The translations under genes and the position numbers were made by a program. Below are positions 8,022 through 15,816 of a stretch of DNA of 64,000 bases, in pieces. The notes under the pieces are model-generated. The model was not told where the DNA came from. It ran no database searches and saw only the letters and a program-made list of their open reading frames with translations. Position 1 is the stretch's first letter, and every line of letters starts with the position of its first letter. Origin of the DNA: G965197715 sp965247615 (GTDB lineage Bacteria; Chloroflexota; Dehalococcoidia; Lucifugimonadales; UBA1127); assembly GCA_965247615.1 (NCBI GenBank), contig OZ252022.1, forward strand, positions 1,116,001 through 1,180,000. The letters are read 5' to 3'.

Positions 8022-9647
8022 ATGACAACCTGGCCGTCAACTCGAAGCACAGTGTTCACCACCGGAGACATGGTCTGCTCCAACTCGCCTCTGGCGGCTT
8101 CGGCCGGGCTGGAGGTGATGGCGCACGGCGGCAACGCCTTCGACGCCATCATAGCGGCGAGCGCGGTGGAGGCGGTCACGCTTCCCGGGCGGTGCAGCCT
8201 GGGGGGAGAGGCCTTCGGCATCATGTACCAGGCGGGCACGGGGCGGTGTCTGGGGCTCACGTCATCTGGGCCGGCGCCCATGAGCGCCACGCCTGCGTTC
8301 TACCGGTCCAAGGGCTACACAGCGATCCCGGTGCGCGGCCCGCTGGCGGTCTCGCCACCCGGCGAGGTCGCGGCGTACCAGATCATCGCGGACACGCTGG
8401 GGAGCAAGCCGCTGGCGCAGCTGTTGGAACCGGCCATCGGCTACGCTGAAGAGGGGTTTCCCATTCCCCGGAGCATCCATCGCAGCATTGTTGGGGGGCA
8501 GGAGACGCTGCGCCAGTTCCCAGAGGCGGCGGCCATCTACCTGAAGGACGGCGAGCCGTACCGGGAGGGCGACGTGTTGGTGCAGCGGGACCTGGCCGGG
8601 ACGCTGCGTCGGGTGGCCGGGGGGGGTGTCGAGGAGTTCTACCGGGGCGACCTTGCGCGGGAGATCGTCAAGGGGTTCGAGGAGGCGGGGGGCATCATCA
8701 CACTGGACGACTTGGGCGCTGTCGAGGCCGAGCTCTATGAGCCGCTATCCACAACTTACCGGGGCTACACGGTGCTGGAGACGCGGCCGCCGTCCCAGGG
8801 GATGCTGCTGCTGGAGATGCTGAACATCATCGAGGGGTTCGACATCGGGGCCCTGGGGTTTCTGAGCCCGCAGTGTATCCACGTGATGGTTGAGGCCAAG
8901 AAGCTGGCATTCGCGGACCGCAACGAGTTCCTGGCAGACCCCCGGATGGAGCAGACGCCGCTGGATGAGCTGTTGACCAAGGAGCACGCCGAGCGGCGCC
9001 GGGCCCTCATCGACCTCGACCGGGCGTCGGTGCGGACGGAGTCCGCGGCCCTGGCGTCGGTGGGCGGCGACACGAGCTTCCTGTGCGCGGCGGACCGTGC
9101 GGGCAACACGGTGTCGTTCATACACAGCGTCTACGCCAACTTTGGATCGGCGTTTGTGGCGCCGGGCACGGGGATCGTCTTCAACAACCGGCAGCGGGGA
9201 TTCCGGCTCGAGGAGGGGCATCCCAACACCATGGCCCCGAGGAAGCGCCCGATGCACACGCTCAACGCCTACAGCGTCCTGAAGGACGGCGCGCCGGTGC
9301 TCGTGGGGGGCACGCCCGGTGCGGACACGCAGGTGCAGGCCAATATGCAGATGATCACGGAGTTCCTGGACTTTGGAATGGGACTGCAGGAGGCCGTGGA
9401 TGCCCCGCGCTGGGTCAGCACGCCGGGCAGCGACCCCGACTCCATGAGCAACCCGCCGCGGCTGCATCTGGAGGGCGCGGTACCGCAGGCGGTGGCCGAC
9501 GGACTCGCGGGTATGGGGCACGACGTGACGCGGGACCTGGCGGGCATCAACATTGGGATCGTGCAGCTCATCGCCATCGACCCTGCGACGGGCGTGAAGG
9601 CGGGGGCCTCCGACCCGCGGGGCGACGGTCACGCCGCGGCACAGTAA
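8022..9647 (+). CDS. gamma-glutamyltransferase family protein, no signal peptide
   Basis: A 541-residue N-terminal-nucleophile hydrolase of the gamma-glutamyltranspeptidase family, which self-cleaves and then uses the new N-terminal threonine. The probable processing site is GGDTSFLCAADRAGNTVSFI, giving Thr351 as nucleophile. GGNAFDAIIAASAVEAVTLP near the N-terminus and VLVGGTPGADTQVQANMQMI near the C-terminus are family segments. AGGAG (8010-8014) is seven bases before the ATG. Unlike classic periplasmic GGT there is no signal peptide, so it probably acts in the cytoplasm. Members of this type are often acylases or hydrolases of unknown substrate rather than glutathione enzymes. Confidence 0.87.
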   Translation: MTTWPSTRSTVFTTGDMVCSNSPLAASAGLEVMAHGGNAFDAIIAASAVEAVTLPGRCSLGGEAFGIMYQAGTGRCLGLTSSGPAPMSATPAFYRSKGYTAIPVRGPLAVSPPGEVAAYQIIADTLGSKPLAQLLEPAIGYAEEGFPIPRSIHRSIVGGQETLRQFPEAAAIYLKDGEPYREGDVLVQRDLAGTLRRVAGGGVEEFYRGDLAREIVKGFEEAGGIITLDDLGAVEAELYEPLSTTYRGYTVLETRPPSQGMLLLEMLNIIEGFDIGALGFLSPQCIHVMVEAKKLAFADRNEFLADPRMEQTPLDELLTKEHAERRRALIDLDRASVRTESAALASVGGDTSFLCAADRAGNTVSFIHSVYANFGSAFVAPGTGIVFNNRQRGFRLEEGHPNTMAPRKRPMHTLNAYSVLKDGAPVLVGGTPGADTQVQANMQMITEFLDFGMGLQEAVDAPRWVSTPGSDPDSMSNPPRLHLEGAVPQAVADGLAGMGHDVTRDLAGINIGIVQLIAIDPATGVKAGASDPRGDGHAAAQ

Positions 9648-9769
9648 GGGCGCCCGCGGCGGAGCAGGTGGACGGCTCCCAGCAGGACTCCACCCTGCGG
9701 GTTGGATGAGAGGCGCCGGGTTTCCCGGTCTGTGGCAGTAGGGTCCATTAGCTCGAGGAGACGCCATCA

Positions 9770-9898
9770 ATGACCCAGAATGAGAGCGGAAAGCGGTACC
9801 TCTGCCCGGTCTGCGGCAGCGAGGTTATCGTCACCAAGTCCGGCAAGGGCCAAAAGGCGCCGCTGGTCTGCCACGGTCAGCCAATGGCGCTCAAGTAG
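9770..9898 (+). CDS. 42-residue desulforedoxin-like metal-binding mini-protein
   Basis: A very short gene coding for a 42-residue protein: GAGGAG at 9755-9760, ATG at 9770 after a 9-base spacer, TAG at 9896. The product has CPVCGSEVIV and then LVCHGQPMAL, the spacing of the desulforedoxin / small rubredoxin-like fold (CxxC, beta-hairpin, then CCG-PM). One expected cysteine of the terminal CC pair is histidine here (C-H), so the site would be Cys3-His, more like zinc than rubredoxin-type iron. It follows the gamma-glutamyltransferase gene in the same orientation. Family assignment rests on motif spacing; function is unknown. Confidence 0.6.
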   Translation: MTQNESGKRYLCPVCGSEVIVTKSGKGQKAPLVCHGQPMALK

Positions 9899-9989
9899 GG
9901 GCCCGCCAGTGAACGTGCGCCAGACGGATCGGCAGGGCGCGGCTTCCTGAACCAGCCTGGCCTACGGCCATGACCGACGGAGAAAGGCC

Positions 9990-10016
9990 GGGCGTCTCAG
10001 CCTGGTGAGAGCGCCC
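9990..10016 (-). terminator. hairpin at the end of ruvA
   Basis: GGGCG-TCTCA paired with TGAGA-(G)-CGCCC around a 6-base loop, overlapping the last ruvA codons. On the minus strand it is followed by GGCCTTTCT, a weak T-rich tail, so it could end ruvCA transcription. Confidence 0.35.
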
Positions 10017-10581
10017 GAAGGGCCTCCCGGACCTGGTCCTCCACCGATAGCGAGGGGTCTTGGGGCAGGGTTACGACGGCCCGGCGGGCGTCCGATAGTG
10101 TGTAACCCAGGGCCACGAGCGCCGCGAACACGTCGCCCCGGTCCGTGCCGACACCCGCTGTCGCGGCGATTGGCCACTGCTCCTCCAGCTTGCCCTTGAG
10201 GTCGACGATGATGCGGGCCGCCGTGCGCTTGCCCACACCGGAGATGGCCGCGAGGGCATTCTCGTCCTCGGCGGCGATGGCGACGGCGAGGGACTGGGGG
10301 CTGATGCCGGAGAGAACGGATAGGGCGAGGCGGGGGCCGACGCCGGAGATGCCGAGGAGGAGCTCGAAGACGTGGAGGCCGTCCTCGGTGGGGAAGCCGT
10401 AGAGGGTCAGCGATTCCTCGCGTACGACCAGGTGGGTGTGGAGGCTCACGGGGCTGTTCAGCGGTCCCAGGCCGGCGAGCGCCGAGGGGGGCACGAAGAC
10501 CTGGAAGCCCACGCCGCCGACGCCTACTACGGCCCAGTCGGGCCCCAGCGCCTCCAGTGTACCGCGCAGTGTTCGTATCAC
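9997..10581 (-). CDS. ruvA: Holliday junction branch migration protein RuvA
   Basis: RuvA binds four-way DNA junctions as a tetramer and loads the RuvB motor. The 194-residue product has the N-terminal OB domain (MIRTLRGTLEALGPDWAVV), the tandem helix-hairpin-helix region (LLGISGVGPRLALSVLSG and LAAISGVGKRTAARIIVDLK) and the C-terminal RuvB-contact domain (ALVALGYTLSDARRAV). The start is GTG at 10581, with GGAGGAG six bases upstream on the minus strand. ruvC lies 149 bases upstream on the same strand; ruvB is not in the window. Confidence 0.96.
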   Translation of the reverse strand: MIRTLRGTLEALGPDWAVVGVGGVGFQVFVPPSALAGLGPLNSPVSLHTHLVVREESLTLYGFPTEDGLHVFELLLGISGVGPRLALSVLSGISPQSLAVAIAAEDENALAAISGVGKRTAARIIVDLKGKLEEQWPIAATAGVGTDRGDVFAALVALGYTLSDARRAVVTLPQDPSLSVEDQVREALRALSPG

Positions 10582-10730
10582 GCCCGTCTCCTCCGGGTCA
10601 GCTCAGGTGTGCCGCGCGCGATGGGTCCTTCGACAGGCCCACGGCGGGCGGGGGCGGGGCGGTGTGGCATCAGGGGCTCACCGGTGGGCCCGCATGGTTT
10701 TCGGGGACGCCCCTTCCCCGTTCGCTCCGG

Positions 10731-11267
10731 TCAGACCTTGCGAGGCGTGATCAGGGTCTCCAACCGCGTCTGCTGCAGGTGGCACAGGGCCACGGCGAGG
10801 GCGTCGGCGGCGTCGCTGGGACTGGGCGCCTTTGCCAGGCCGAGGGTGATGCGGACCATCTCCTGGACCTGCTCCTTGCTGCTTCGGCCGTACTCGGACA
10901 CGGCACTCTTCACCTGGGCGGGGGAGTACTTGAAGGTGGGGATGCCGCGGGCGGCCGCGGTCATCATGGCTACTGCGCCGGCCTGACCCACGGCCATGGC
11001 CGAACGAACGCTGCTGCGCTGCTCGCCCCAGGCGCTGCGGCCCTCCGGCACGAAGGCCTCCTCGATGGCCATGACGGCGGGCTTCTCCCGCTCGACGACC
11101 TCCAGGAGGCCCAGGTGGAGCCGCCACAGCCGCTGGGCCAGGGTGAGCGACGCGCTGGCCGTTACGACGCCGCAGGTCACGTAGGCGGCGTCTGCTCCCT
11201 GGGCTTCCAACAGCCCGTACCCCATGCGAATGGTGCCGGGGTCCACGCCGAGGATGCGCTCCGGCAA
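10731..11267 (-). CDS. ruvC: crossover junction endodeoxyribonuclease RuvC
   Basis: RuvC cuts Holliday junctions symmetrically. The 178-residue product has the RNase-H-like fold signature GVDPGTIRMGYGLL and the four acidic catalytic residues in the expected order: Asp9, Glu69 (AIEEAF), Asp152 and Asp155 (SDAADALAVALCH). The start is a TTG at 11267, with GGGAG seven bases upstream. It precedes ruvA on the minus strand. yebC, which usually sits immediately upstream of ruvC, is 2.9 kb further upstream, separated by three oppositely oriented genes. Confidence 0.96.
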   Translation of the reverse strand: MPERILGVDPGTIRMGYGLLEAQGADAAYVTCGVVTASASLTLAQRLWRLHLGLLEVVEREKPAVMAIEEAFVPEGRSAWGEQRSSVRSAMAVGQAGAVAMMTAAARGIPTFKYSPAQVKSAVSEYGRSSKEQVQEMVRITLGLAKAPSPSDAADALAVALCHLQQTRLETLITPRKV

Positions 11268-11507
11268 TGGTCTGCTCCCGAGGCCGGGGACTGCGGTAGC
11301 CCCCGAGCGTATAGGTTGCTGCGCCTCTCAATGTACACCCAAGGCGCGTGTCAGACCAGCGGGCGGCGGTAGAGCGCGTCGCGCCGGCGGGGGTGAGACG
11401 GGCGAAGGGCGAGGAGGATCTGCCGTCCTTGATTCACTGAGCCAAACGTGATAAGAAAATGGCATCGCCCTGCAGGAAATCACCGCCCTGTTGGAGGGTC
11501 CGGAGAG

Positions 11508-12638
11508 ATGAAGTTCTATACGTTTGATGAGACCACGTACCCCGGGATTCCCGACGACGTTGGTCCAGAATCGAGACAGACCAACCGGTTCTGCGATCCA
11601 GAGCTGGCGGCGCAGACCTACCGGGAGCACCTGGAGGAGTGGTGCATCTGTGAGGAGCTGGGGTTCGACGGCGCACTGGTCAACGAGCACCATTTCACCT
11701 ACTTCAACCTGAACCCGTCCAGCACGGTCCTGGCGGCGGCCCTCATCGCGAGGACCAAGCGGATGAAGATCGGCGTCATTGGCCATGTGCTGCCCCTGCG
11801 TCATCCCGTGCAGACGGCGGAGGAGTTCGCGCAGCTGGACATCCTGTCGGGAGGTCGGTTCATTGGCGGCATCGTCCGGGGGGTGCCCCAGGAGTTTGTG
11901 TCGTACAACGTGGACCCCTTCACGAGTCGAGAGCGCTTCGTCGAGTCCTACGAGATTCTCCACAAGTGTCTGACGGAGGAGATCTTCGACTATGAGGGGG
12001 CGTTCTACAATCTGCGGTCGGTCTCGGTGTGGCCAAAGCCCCTGCAGGACCCGTTTCCCATCTGGATGCCGGCCGGGTCGGCGGAGACCATCGAGTTTGC
12101 CGCCGAGCGCCGAATTCCCATCGGGCGTGTCTGGTCGCCGACCCCGGTCTTCCAAGACACCTATGAGTACTACCAGGAGGTGGCCCGGGAGCGCTTCGGC
12201 TGGGACGCCGGGCCGGAGTCTTTCATTGGGGCCCGCTACATTCACGTAGCGGAGACCACCGAGAAGGCAATAGCCGAGTGCAGGGACGCCGTGATGTACG
12301 TGCGCCGCCTCAGCACGTTCAGCCGGCCCGTGCAGGTCCCGGCCCCGGTGCCCGGGATTCAGACGGACCGATCCTTCGACTATCGCAAGCGCTCCAAGGG
12401 GGCAGAGATGCCGGGGCCGGGTACGCCCTTCGAGAAGCTGCGGGAGTCCGGGTTCATCGTGTGCGGGGACCCCGACTACGTCACGGACTGGCTGGCCCGG
12501 GACATGGAGACCGCCGGCTACGGCCACTTTCTCGGAATGTTCCACGTGGGGAAGCTCAAGCACGAGCACGTCATGAACTCCAAGAGGCTCTTCGCCGAGC
12601 GCGTGATGCCGCGGCTGCGCTCGATCGGCGAGGGGTGA
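11508..12638 (+). CDS. LLM-class flavin-dependent monooxygenase
   Basis: A 376-residue member of the bacterial luciferase-like family (TIM barrel, uses reduced FMN from a partner reductase). Recognisable stretches are MKFYTFDETTYPG, WCICEELGFDGALVNEHHF, RTKRMKIGVIGHVLPLRHPV, LDILSGGRFIGGIVRGVP and the C-terminal GDPDYVTDWLARDM region. The start is the ATG at 11508, with GGAGGG about nine bases upstream; a longer frame reaching 11448 lacks a ribosome site. It appears to head a plus-strand unit with the unknown gene at 12656 (18 bases downstream) and the hydrolase at 13201. The substrate is not predictable. The small-molecule hydrolase downstream would fit degradation of an organic compound. 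Confidence 0.87.
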   Translation: MKFYTFDETTYPGIPDDVGPESRQTNRFCDPELAAQTYREHLEEWCICEELGFDGALVNEHHFTYFNLNPSSTVLAAALIARTKRMKIGVIGHVLPLRHPVQTAEEFAQLDILSGGRFIGGIVRGVPQEFVSYNVDPFTSRERFVESYEILHKCLTEEIFDYEGAFYNLRSVSVWPKPLQDPFPIWMPAGSAETIEFAAERRIPIGRVWSPTPVFQDTYEYYQEVARERFGWDAGPESFIGARYIHVAETTEKAIAECRDAVMYVRRLSTFSRPVQVPAPVPGIQTDRSFDYRKRSKGAEMPGPGTPFEKLRESGFIVCGDPDYVTDWLARDMETAGYGHFLGMFHVGKLKHEHVMNSKRLFAERVMPRLRSIGEG

Positions 12639-12655
12639 GTGGAGGGCAGCCGAGG

Positions 12656-13156
12656 ATGACCCTGCCACTCTTCGATGGAAGCAACTACACGCTGACTCCT
12701 GAGTCGCCGGAGACCGCTCGGGTGCTTGAGGAGCGAAGCGATGGGTCCGTCACGACCGGGTGGGAGATGCTGGTCCCGCCCCCGGGCCCGGACGGCGCCC
12801 CGTACCAGTACATCTTCGTCGGCCCGACGGCGGAACATAGGGGCACGGCCATCCGCCTGACCGTGGTCACCAGGGATGGAGCCGCGCTGTCCGGCGGCGC
12901 TCGTGTGACGCTGGAGACATACTACAAGAGCGGGGAAGAGCGGACAGTCATCTATGAAGGGGAGTACGCGCGGTTCCTGGAAGTCCAGGACCCCGGCGCG
13001 GCGCTCTCCGCTCAGCGCCGCGCCGAGGCTGGGGAGGACTACGTGGTCCGGCTGCAGGTGACGGCGCCGGAGGGCGGCCCCGCCCCGGATGCGGGAGCGA
13101 GCGGGTCCTGGTTCGAGGTGGAGTGCGTGAAGCTTTGGTGGAACGAGACCGCGTGA
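12656..13156 (+). CDS. unknown soluble protein, probably beta-rich
   Basis: A 166-residue product not recognised. It begins 17 bases after the monooxygenase stop codon, with GGAGGG upstream. The sequence has alternating hydrophobic residues and many Gly/Thr/Glu, as in a beta-sandwich (for example TAIRLTVVTRDGAALSGGA and GEDYVVRLQVTAPEGG). It ends with SWFEVECVKLWWNETA. There is no signal peptide, transmembrane segment or metal motif. Position suggests it is cotranscribed with the luciferase-like monooxygenase and the alpha/beta hydrolase, perhaps as an accessory subunit; that is inference only. Confidence 0.65.
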   Translation: MTLPLFDGSNYTLTPESPETARVLEERSDGSVTTGWEMLVPPPGPDGAPYQYIFVGPTAEHRGTAIRLTVVTRDGAALSGGARVTLETYYKSGEERTVIYEGEYARFLEVQDPGAALSAQRRAEAGEDYVVRLQVTAPEGGPAPDAGASGSWFEVECVKLWWNETA

Positions 13157-13200
13157 CCGTGGTCGACCACGAGGGGGCTCGCAGCTAGCGTTCAGGTGGA

Positions 13201-14064
13201 GTGAGGCTCTTGGGAGCAGCCGACGGCTCTATCTTCACCCGGGAGACCGCGAGGGCGGGCGGCTTGGACGTCCCCTATCTCAGAGGGGGCCGCCAGGAAC
13301 GCATACCCCCAGTGGTCTACCTGCACGGCATGGGGGGCGGCGGGAAGTGGGAAGCGTATCACATGGCTATGGGGACGGCGACCCTGGTCTACGCTCCGCA
13401 GCTGCCGGGGTGGCAGGAAGGCCGGCCCCCCCCGGGCGTCTCGTCGGTCAGGGACTACGCCGGGCTGGTGGTCGAGCTTCTGGACAGTCTGGGGGTGGGG
13501 GAGGCGGTCCTGGCGGGGCACTCCATAGGCGGCTGGATCGCGCTCCACGCGGCTGCGCAGCACCGGGATCGCTTTCCGCGGCTGGTCCTGGCGGACCCCA
13601 TGGGCGTCGGCGCTGATGATGCGCCGTCGCCCGACCTGGAAGCCATGGACGAAGAGGCGTTTGCGACAGCGGTGTTCGGCAAGCTGGGGCTCATCGCGAC
13701 GGCGCAGGCGTACGGCTTCGGGGCGGAGTGGGAGAACGTGCGCAAGGGGCCGGAGTTCGAGCGCCAGTGGCGCGGGAGGGGGCTGGTCGTGGAGCTGGCC
13801 CAGGGCCGGTGCGCGGACCCCCAGCTCAGTGTTGACGTCCTGTCGATGACTGCGGACACGCTGCTGATCTGGGGCCGGTTGGACGGCATCGTGCCGCTCG
13901 GTGTGGGGGAGGCGCTCCGGGCGGCGCTGAAGAAGAGCAGGTTGGACGTCATCGACGGCGCGGGGCACCTCCCGATGGTGGAGAAGCCGGAGACCTTCAA
14001 CCGCATCGTGCGGGACTTCCTGGTGGGCCGGGAGGAGGGGATTCCGGGGGTGGTCACCATCTGA
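13201..14064 (+). CDS. alpha/beta-fold hydrolase
   Basis: A 287-residue alpha/beta hydrolase. The nucleophile elbow is AGHSIGGWIALH (serine), the acid lies in LIWGRLDGIVPLG, and the catalytic histidine in DGAGHLPMVEKPETF. The oxyanion region is VVYLHGMGGGGKW. It could be an esterase, C-C bond hydrolase or haloalkane-dehalogenase relative; no substrate is evident. The GTG at 13201 lies immediately after AGGTGG (too close), whereas an in-frame TTG at 13210 has GGAG eight bases upstream, so the true protein may be three residues shorter. Third gene of the plus-strand block that separates yebC from ruvC. Confidence 0.85.
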   Translation: MRLLGAADGSIFTRETARAGGLDVPYLRGGRQERIPPVVYLHGMGGGGKWEAYHMAMGTATLVYAPQLPGWQEGRPPPGVSSVRDYAGLVVELLDSLGVGEAVLAGHSIGGWIALHAAAQHRDRFPRLVLADPMGVGADDAPSPDLEAMDEEAFATAVFGKLGLIATAQAYGFGAEWENVRKGPEFERQWRGRGLVVELAQGRCADPQLSVDVLSMTADTLLIWGRLDGIVPLGVGEALRAALKKSRLDVIDGAGHLPMVEKPETFNRIVRDFLVGREEGIPGVVTI

Positions 14065-14118
14065 GCCGCTGTCCGGGGGGTGAGGGGCGGTTGTGGGGGT
14101 CGCGGGGACGGGCCTGGC

Positions 14119-14877
14119 TCAGGCGGCGACGCCGTAGCGCTCCAGGACCTCTGCCGAGAAGTCCGCGTTGGTGTAGACCTTCTGCACGTCGTCGAGCTCC
14201 TCCAGGCGGTCCAAGAGCCGCAGGGTCATCTCCGCGTCGTGGTCGTTCAGCGTGGCTTGGGTCTTTGGGGACATGGTGACCTCGGCGGTGGTGAGTGACG
14301 CACCCTTCCCTTCGAGGCTGCGACGGAGCTCTTCGAAGGACTCGGGGGCGCAGCGGAGCTCGAGGGTGGAGCCGTCGAGGTCGAAGTCATCGGCGCCGAG
14401 GTCAATGGCCTGAAGGGCGAGCTCGTCGGCGCGTTCGGGCTCGACATCGAGGGTGATGATGCCCTTCTGCTCGAACTGCCAGGCCACGGACCCGCCCTGG
14501 CCGAGCTTGCTGTTCTGGCGGTCGAAGGACTTGCGGATCTCGGAGGCTGTGCGGTTGCGGTTGTCGGTGAGGGCGATGGCCATGACGGCTGCGCCGCCGG
14601 GGCCGTAGCCTTCGTAGATGACCTCTTCGAGGGCGGGGCCGCCGTCGCCTGCGCCGGTGGCCCGTTGGATGGCGCGCTCGATGTTGTCCGTGGGCATGTT
14701 GTTCTGCCGGGCGTTGTCCATGGCGAGGCGGAGGCGGAAGTTCATGGCGGGGTCGCCGCCGCCTTGTCGTGCGGCCACGGAGAGCTCCCTGGTCAGCTTG
14801 GTGAAGATCTGGCCGCGCTTGGCGTCGTTACGCGCCTTTTGGTGTTTGATGGTGGACCACTTGGAGTGGCCTGACAT
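14119..14877 (-). CDS. yebC: YebC/PmpR/TACO1-family protein
   Basis: 252 residues, normal length. The N-terminus MSGHSKWSTIKHQKARNDAK is nearly diagnostic, followed by AMDNARQNNMPTDNIERAI and YEGYGPGGAAVMA. The family was annotated as a transcription regulator. Recent work on relatives links it to ribosome function at difficult peptide motifs; which applies here is unknown. AGGAGG lies six bases before the ATG. In many bacteria yebC is directly followed by ruvC; here a three-gene block intervenes. Confidence 0.95.
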   Translation of the reverse strand: MSGHSKWSTIKHQKARNDAKRGQIFTKLTRELSVAARQGGGDPAMNFRLRLAMDNARQNNMPTDNIERAIQRATGAGDGGPALEEVIYEGYGPGGAAVMAIALTDNRNRTASEIRKSFDRQNSKLGQGGSVAWQFEQKGIITLDVEPERADELALQAIDLGADDFDLDGSTLELRCAPESFEELRRSLEGKGASLTTAEVTMSPKTQATLNDHDAEMTLRLLDRLEELDDVQKVYTNADFSAEVLERYGVAA

Positions 14878-15008
14878 AACACACCTCCTGCGGAGAGTGG
14901 CCCCATTCTACACAGGGCGGATGCCCGCCGCCAGTGGTCCGGCGTGCGGGGCGGGGTCGCCTGGGCCGGGCGACAACCACGGGCGCGACGTTGCGGGATG
15001 CGCGCCTG

Positions 15009-15785
15009 CTACACGCCGTAGTCTGGCGATGTGGCGCTCTCGAAGCGCCAGACCACCTTGCCCTGGGCCCACTCTCCGGCGAAGACGCTGTTCAGGAAGG
15101 AGACCATGACCGTCCACGCCTCCTGGGCTTCCTGCGGGCAATAGCGATCGGGAACGGTGTCGTTGAGCCACCCGTGGGGAGTGTCGGGAAAGAGACGGAT
15201 GTGGTAGCTCTTCTTGTGGGTCTCCAGCAGCTCGCGGAACCGGTGGATCTCCGGGAAGGGCACCAGGGGGTCGGCCTCGCCGAATAAGCCGATTACGGGG
15301 CACGACAGGTGGGGGAGATAGGCGTCGATGGTCTTGGGGCGGAGCTCGTCGGCTATCCACTCGCGGGGGTAGACGCCGCCGTGGAAGACGACAGCGGCGG
15401 CGAGGTTGGTGCGCTGTGCGGCGTAGACGAGGGGCTGGCGCCCCGTCTGGCAGACGCCGACGATGCCGATGCGGTCGCCGTCCACGTAGGGCAGCGAGCG
15501 CAGGTAGGCGATGGCCTCCTCCAGGTCCTGGACGGAAGTCTCGTCCTGTAGCTCGCAGCGGTCCTCCGCGCGGGCGAGGGCCTCGCGGTCGCGGTCGAAA
15601 CGATGGAAGAGGTCCGGGGCAAAGCCCACGAAGCCCGACCGGGCGAGACGCTCCGTCTGGTCCCTGGTGTGCTGCACCATGCCGTAGCGCTCGTGCAGCC
15701 AGATCACGGCTGGGCGCTTCTCCTGGGTGTCCGGCCTGGCGAGCACGCACTGCATTCCGCTGTCAAGTTGCACTGATTCCAGCAT
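15009..15785 (-). CDS. dienelactone hydrolase family protein
   Basis: A 258-residue alpha/beta hydrolase of the dienelactone hydrolase family. The triad appears as Cys in GVCQTGRQPLVY, Asp in LFGEADPLVPF and His in PDTPHGWLND; the DLH glutamate is in HERYGM. The nucleophile elbow is G-V-C-Q-T-G, not the usual G-x-C-x-G-G, so the substrate may differ from dienelactone. The ATG at 15785 was chosen because GGAGAGG lies six bases upstream; an in-frame TTG five codons earlier would put the ribosome site inside the gene. It is 31 bases downstream of the fumarase gene and could be cotranscribed with it. Confidence 0.88.
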   Translation of the reverse strand: MLESVQLDSGMQCVLARPDTQEKRPAVIWLHERYGMVQHTRDQTERLARSGFVGFAPDLFHRFDRDREALARAEDRCELQDETSVQDLEEAIAYLRSLPYVDGDRIGIVGVCQTGRQPLVYAAQRTNLAAAVVFHGGVYPREWIADELRPKTIDAYLPHLSCPVIGLFGEADPLVPFPEIHRFRELLETHKKSYHIRLFPDTPHGWLNDTVPDRYCPQEAQEAWTVMVSFLNSVFAGEWAQGKVVWRFESATSPDYGV

Positions 15786-15816
15786 CGCAATCCTCTCCAA
15801 TGGCTGTCGTATGGGG

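Noticed and set aside
14950..14975. Hairpin GTCGCC...GGCGAC between the dienelactone hydrolase and yebC
   Set aside because: Short stem in very GC-rich DNA without a T-run; not distinguishable from chance.
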